From the NCBI GenBank assembly GCA_946410005.1, contig CAMJYS010000024.1, positions 1 to 9,317 on the forward strand: DNA of 9,317 bases, read 5' to 3'. Shown in pieces: positions 6,481 through 9,317 of the stretch; the stretch's first letter is position 1, and the number at the start of each line of letters is the position of its first letter. Under the pieces are notes generated by a model. That model had not been told where the DNA came from, ran no database searches, and was given only the letters and a program-made list of their open reading frames with translations. This stretch comes from an uncultured Clostridia bacterium. Its GTDB lineage: Bacteria > Bacillota > Clostridia > Oscillospirales > Acutalibacteraceae. The position numbers and the translations under genes were made by a program.

Positions 6481-6525
6481 TGGCCGAAGCGTTGAATTTA
6501 GGTTTAAAGCTTCGGTCAGATTTTT
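6481..6525 (+). terminator. Intrinsic terminator after the S1-domain gene
   Basis: TGGCCGAAGC (6481-6490) pairs with GCTTCGGTCA (6509-6518) in a 10-bp GC-rich stem with one G-T wobble, and weaker pairing extends into the loop. ATTTTTAT follows. It begins 24 bases after the S1 gene stop and closes the yabP-to-yabR unit. The minus strand lacks a T run. Confidence 0.88.
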
Positions 6526-6561
6526 ATAGTCTAAATTATAAATTTTCCTAAGTTCAAACTG

Positions 6562-6590
6562 TTGCAATTAACTTTAATTTAATATAAAAT
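6562..6590 (+). promoter_or_regulatory. Probable SigA-type promoter of the dapF-dapL unit
   Basis: The -35 is TTGCAA (6562-6567, four of six bases of consensus) and the -10 is TAAAAT (6585-6590, five of six), with a 17-base spacer. The start would be near 6597, about 25 bases before the dapF ATG. It lies just after the upstream terminator. No riboswitch fits in so short a leader. Confidence 0.5.
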
Positions 6591-6621
6591 AATAAGAATA
6601 AATACTTTTTTGGAGGACAGT

Positions 6622-7464
6622 ATGGAAATAAAATTCACAAAAATGCACGGTTGTGGAAACGACTATGTGTATATAAATTGTTTCGAGCAGGAAATATCTT
6701 CGCCCGGAAAATTAAGCATGATTTTATCGGATAGAAGATATAGCATTGGCGGAGACGGAATTATTTTAATTTGTAAGTCTGAGATTGCAGATGCCAAAAT
6801 GCGCATTTTTAATAAAGATGGAAGCGAAGGAAAAATGTGCGGAAATGGTATAAGATGCGTTGCAAAATATCTTTTCGATAACGGAATTGTAAAAGAAAAA
6901 AGCGGCATAAAAATCGAAACGCTTAGCGGAGTTAAGATAATCGATATTATAGATAATTCTGTGAAAGAAGATTTGATAAAAGTCGATATGGGAAAAGCAA
7001 GTTTGAATCCTAACGATTTACCTGCGATATTCGGTAAAGACAAAATAATAAACGAAAAAATCACATTAGGTGACGAAACTTTTAATATCACTTGTGTTTC
7101 TATGGGGAATCCGCATTGCATTATTTTTTGCGACGAAGTTTATTCTGCAAAAGTTAAAGAAATCGGCTCTAAACTTTCTTCTCACAAAATGTTTCCAGAG
7201 GGAGTAAATGTAGAATTTGTAAGCGTTGTTGATAAAAATAACATTACAATGAGAGTATGGGAACGTGGCAGCGGAGAAACATTAGCGTGTGGTAGCGGTT
7301 CTTGCGCAAGTGTTGTTGCAGCGGTTGAAAATGGATTTTGCAATAAAAATGAAGACGTTACAGTACATCTTCGTGGAGGAAAACTTGTTGTAAATTATAC
7401 AGATGAAAAGGTATATTTAATAGGAAGTGCAGTAAAAGCTTTTGAAGGAACAATAGAAGTATGA
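6622..7464 (+). CDS. dapF: Diaminopimelate epimerase
   Basis: DapF converts LL-diaminopimelate to meso-diaminopimelate, the peptidoglycan cross-linker and lysine precursor, without a cofactor, by a two-cysteine mechanism. The 280 residues are the normal length. Key motifs are MHGCGNDYVYIN (8-19), GGDG (43-46), MCGNGIRC with Cys73, GNPHC (162-166), RVWERGSGETLACGSGSCAS (211-230) with the second catalytic Cys223, and RGGKL (251-255). Both active-site cysteines are present. I chose ATG 6622 because TGGAGG ends five bases upstream; the in-frame TTG at 6610 overlaps that site and adds only four residues. dapL, the enzyme of the step just before, follows 56 bases later. Confidence 0.97.
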   Translation: MEIKFTKMHGCGNDYVYINCFEQEISSPGKLSMILSDRRYSIGGDGIILICKSEIADAKMRIFNKDGSEGKMCGNGIRCVAKYLFDNGIVKEKSGIKIETLSGVKIIDIIDNSVKEDLIKVDMGKASLNPNDLPAIFGKDKIINEKITLGDETFNITCVSMGNPHCIIFCDEVYSAKVKEIGSKLSSHKMFPEGVNVEFVSVVDKNNITMRVWERGSGETLACGSGSCASVVAAVENGFCNKNEDVTVHLRGGKLVVNYTDEKVYLIGSAVKAFEGTIEV

Positions 7465-7520
7465 TTTCTATAAAGTTTACAGAAGCTTGCGGAAAATAAA
7501 TTTTTGAGGGTTTGAATAAA

Positions 7521-8705
7521 ATGGTAGAAGTGAATAAAAATTTTGATAATTTAAAAAAAAATTATCTTTTCGTGGGAATCGAAAGAAAAGTTAATGAGTA
7601 TGTTTCAAAAAATCCGAATGCGGATATAATCAGATTGGGTATAGGCGATGTTACGCTTCCGCTTTGTCCTGTAATAATAGAAGCTATGCATAGTGCGGTT
7701 GATGAAATGTCGCAAAAAGAGACTTTTAAAGGCTACGGTCCGCACGAAGGATATAAATTTTTAAGAGATGCAATAGCTGATTACTATAAAAAATATAACG
7801 TTAGTATTTCTAGCGATGAAATTTTTGTATCAGATGGGGCCAAAAGCGATGTTTCTGGTATTTTAGATGTGTTTGAACCAACCGGAAATGTTTTAATACC
7901 GGATCCTGCTTATCCGGTTTATGTTGACGCGGCTATAATGTCAGGAAGAAATATTGTTTATATTAACGCTGATAAAAGTAACAATTTTTTACCGCTACCG
8001 GATTATAATATTGAAGCTGGTATAATTCATTTGTGTTCGCCAAATAATCCAACCGGTGCGGTTTATAGCAGAGAGCAATTGAAACAATGGGTAGATTATG
8101 CCAAAAAAAATAAGGCTGTTATTTTATTCGATGCAGCATACGAATCGTTTATAGAGGATGAAAATTTACCGCATAGTATTTTTGAAATCGAAGGTGCAAA
8201 AGAATGTGCGATTGAATTTTGTTCATTTTCTAAAAACGCCGGTTTTACAGGTATACGGTGTGGTTATGCAGTAGTTCCGAAAGAGCTTAAAGTAAACGAG
8301 CAAAGCGCTAGAGATTTATGGGCGAGAAGACAATCGACTAAATTTAACGGTGCATCGTATATAACTCAAAAAGCCGCTTTTGCAGCACTTTCAAACGAGG
8401 GTCAGAAGCAAATAAACGAGTCTGTAAAATACTATAAGGAAAATACTAAAGTTTTATCAAAAGCGTTTAGCGATTTAGAAATTTGGAATATCGGAGGGAT
8501 AAATTCTCCGTATTTGTGGATAAAATGTCCGAACAATATGACCTCTTGGGAATTTTTCGATTATCTTTTGGGAAAATTAAATATTGTTGGAACTCCGGGT
8601 TCCGGATTCGGAAAAAACGGCGAAGGATTTTTAAGGCTTTCTGCTTTCGGAAGCCATGAAAGTACAGCAAAGGCAGTAGAAAGATTGAAAACTATAAAAT
8701 TTTAA
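7521..8705 (+). CDS. dapL: LL-diaminopimelate aminotransferase
   Basis: DapL makes LL-diaminopimelate directly from tetrahydrodipicolinate and glutamate, replacing the succinylase or acetylase branches (DapD, DapC, DapE). It is a PLP enzyme of aminotransferase fold type I, 394 residues here. Visible landmarks are [15 protein letters not shown] (36-50), GYGPHEGY (71-78), DPAYPVY (128-134), SPNNPTGA (173-180), DAAYE (204-208) with the PLP-ring Asp204 and Tyr207, [15 protein letters not shown] (235-249) with the Schiff-base Lys238, and LRLSAFGS (371-378) with Arg372 for substrate carboxylate. I chose ATG 7521 with TGAGGG ten bases upstream; TTG at 7512 is too close to that site. It lies between dapF and recA on one strand. 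The wider aspartate-aminotransferase family is certain, and DapL is well supported by motifs and context. Confidence 0.95.
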   Translation: MVEVNKNFDNLKKNYLFVGIERKVNEYVSKNPNADIIRLGIGDVTLPLCPVIIEAMHSAVDEMSQKETFKGYGPHEGYKFLRDAIADYYKKYNVSISSDEIFVSDGAKSDVSGILDVFEPTGNVLIPDPAYPVYVDAAIMSGRNIVYINADKSNNFLPLPDYNIEAGIIHLCSPNNPTGAVYSREQLKQWVDYAKKNKAVILFDAAYESFIEDENLPHSIFEIEGAKECAIEFCSFSKNAGFTGIRCGYAVVPKELKVNEQSARDLWARRQSTKFNGASYITQKAAFAALSNEGQKQINESVKYYKENTKVLSKAFSDLEIWNIGGINSPYLWIKCPNNMTSWEFFDYLLGKLNIVGTPGSGFGKNGEGFLRLSAFGSHESTAKAVERLKTIKF

Positions 8706-8736
8706 ATTTATAAGAAACTTAAGGAGATGTAAGATT

Positions 8737-9272
8737 ATGGCATTCGATAAAAGCAAGGCATTAGAAACAGCATTAGGACAAATTGAAAGACAATTCGGAA
8801 AAGGCGCAGTAATGAAGCTCGGACAAAACGAAGCTATGCATGTAGATGCGATTTCAACAGGTTCGCTTTCTCTCGATATAGCTCTCGGAATAGGCGGACT
8901 TCCGAGAGGAAGAATAATAGAAATTTACGGACCTGAATCATCAGGTAAAACAACATTGGCACTTCAATGTATAGCTCAAGGTCAAAAAAATGGCGGTAAC
9001 GCAGCGTTTATCGACGTCGAACACGCTTTGGACCCAGTATACGCAACAAATTTAGGTGTTGATATTAACTCATTACTTGTTTCTCAACCGGATACAGGAG
9101 AACAAGCGCTCGAAATAACAGAATCGCTCGTCCGTTCGGGAGCAATTGATGTTATAGTTGTCGACTCTGTTGCAGCACTCGTTCCAAGAGCAGAAATTGA
9201 GGGAGAAATGGGCGATTCTCACGTCGGACTTCAAGCAAGGCTTATGTCACAAGCATTGAGAAAACTCGCAGG
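8737..9272 (+). CDS. recA: RecA recombinase, 3' part missing at contig end
   Basis: RecA is the strand-exchange and SOS co-protease ATPase. The sequence starts at ATG 8737, with AAGGAG about ten bases upstream, and runs about 179 codons of the usual 340-350. It shows [20 protein letters not shown] (7-26), Walker A GPESSGKT (65-72), [10 protein letters not shown] (91-100), Walker [11 protein letters not shown] (139-148), and the region up to [11 protein letters not shown] (169-179). Genuine sequence stops at 9272. The following DRKSVV and stop codon come from sequencing adapter. It lies 31 bases after dapL with no visible terminator or SOS box between. Its codon use is less AT-extreme than its neighbours, as is common for a well-expressed gene. 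Confidence 0.97.
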
Positions 9273-9317
9273 AGATCGGAAGAGCGTCGTGTAGGGAAAG
9301 AGTGTAGATCTCGGTGG
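9273..9317. other. Illumina adapter sequence (not genomic)
   Basis: From AGATCGGAAGAGCGTCGTGT onward, all 45 bases match the reverse complement of the Illumina universal (P5-side) adapter as I know it, including the GATCTCGGTGG segment at the end. It interrupts recA at a place where the protein should continue. This is adapter read-through left in the assembly. Confidence 0.98.

Noticed and set aside
6519..6621. A lysine riboswitch ahead of dapF
   Set aside because: After the upstream terminator only about 100 AT-rich bases remain, with a likely promoter in them; there is no room for the roughly 170-base lysine aptamer.
9274..9294. RecA C-terminal residues DRKSVV and stop codon
   Set aside because: They are translated from the Illumina adapter and not from the genome.
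1..9317. CRISPR arrays, insertion sequences, tRNA or rRNA genes, phage genes
   Set aside because: I looked on both strands and saw no regular repeat-spacer pattern, transposase, tRNA-like cloverleaf or rRNA segment; nearly all the DNA is explained by ordinary genes.

Overview
The window looks like a chromosomal contig from an AT-rich, spore-forming member of the Clostridia (Firmicutes). Four things point there: the low-GC, A/T-ending codon use; the sporulation pair yabP-yabQ next to a divIC-like gene and a YabR-type S1 protein; the DapL route to meso-diaminopimelate; and strong AGGAGG-type ribosome binding sites mixed with TTG and GTG starts. The species cannot be told. It is mostly a housekeeping region, and I see no phage, transposon, CRISPR, tRNA or rRNA.

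Left part (1-3360, minus strand): a HIT-family nucleotide-binding protein, then an intrinsic terminator, then comEC (DNA-uptake channel), then holA (DNA polymerase III delta subunit), which runs off the left edge. holA starts at a TTG two bases after the comEC stop. The C-terminal domain of ComEC lacks the metal-binding motif of the metallo-beta-lactamase fold.

Middle (3360-4800): a divergent control region with one good SigA-type promoter on each strand and a 20-bp inverted repeat. From it runs azlC-azlD, a two-part branched-chain amino acid exporter, closed by a very long terminator hairpin.

Right of centre (4788-6525, plus strand): a sporulation/division cluster of yabP, yabQ, an unrecognised small ORF with an H-x2-C-x2-C-x9-C pattern, a DivIC-like septum protein and a YabR-like S1 protein, ended by a terminator. 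A possible SigE promoter precedes yabP. The small ORF overlaps both of its neighbours and is the best candidate here for something undescribed.

Right part (6562-9317, plus strand): a promoter, then dapF and dapL, which catalyse consecutive steps (DapL makes LL-DAP, DapF epimerises it to meso-DAP for peptidoglycan and lysine), then recA 31 bases later. recA is cut after about 179 codons. The last 45 bases (9273-9317) are not genomic: they are the reverse complement of the Illumina universal (P5-side) adapter, so the apparent RecA C-terminus and stop codon are artefacts.
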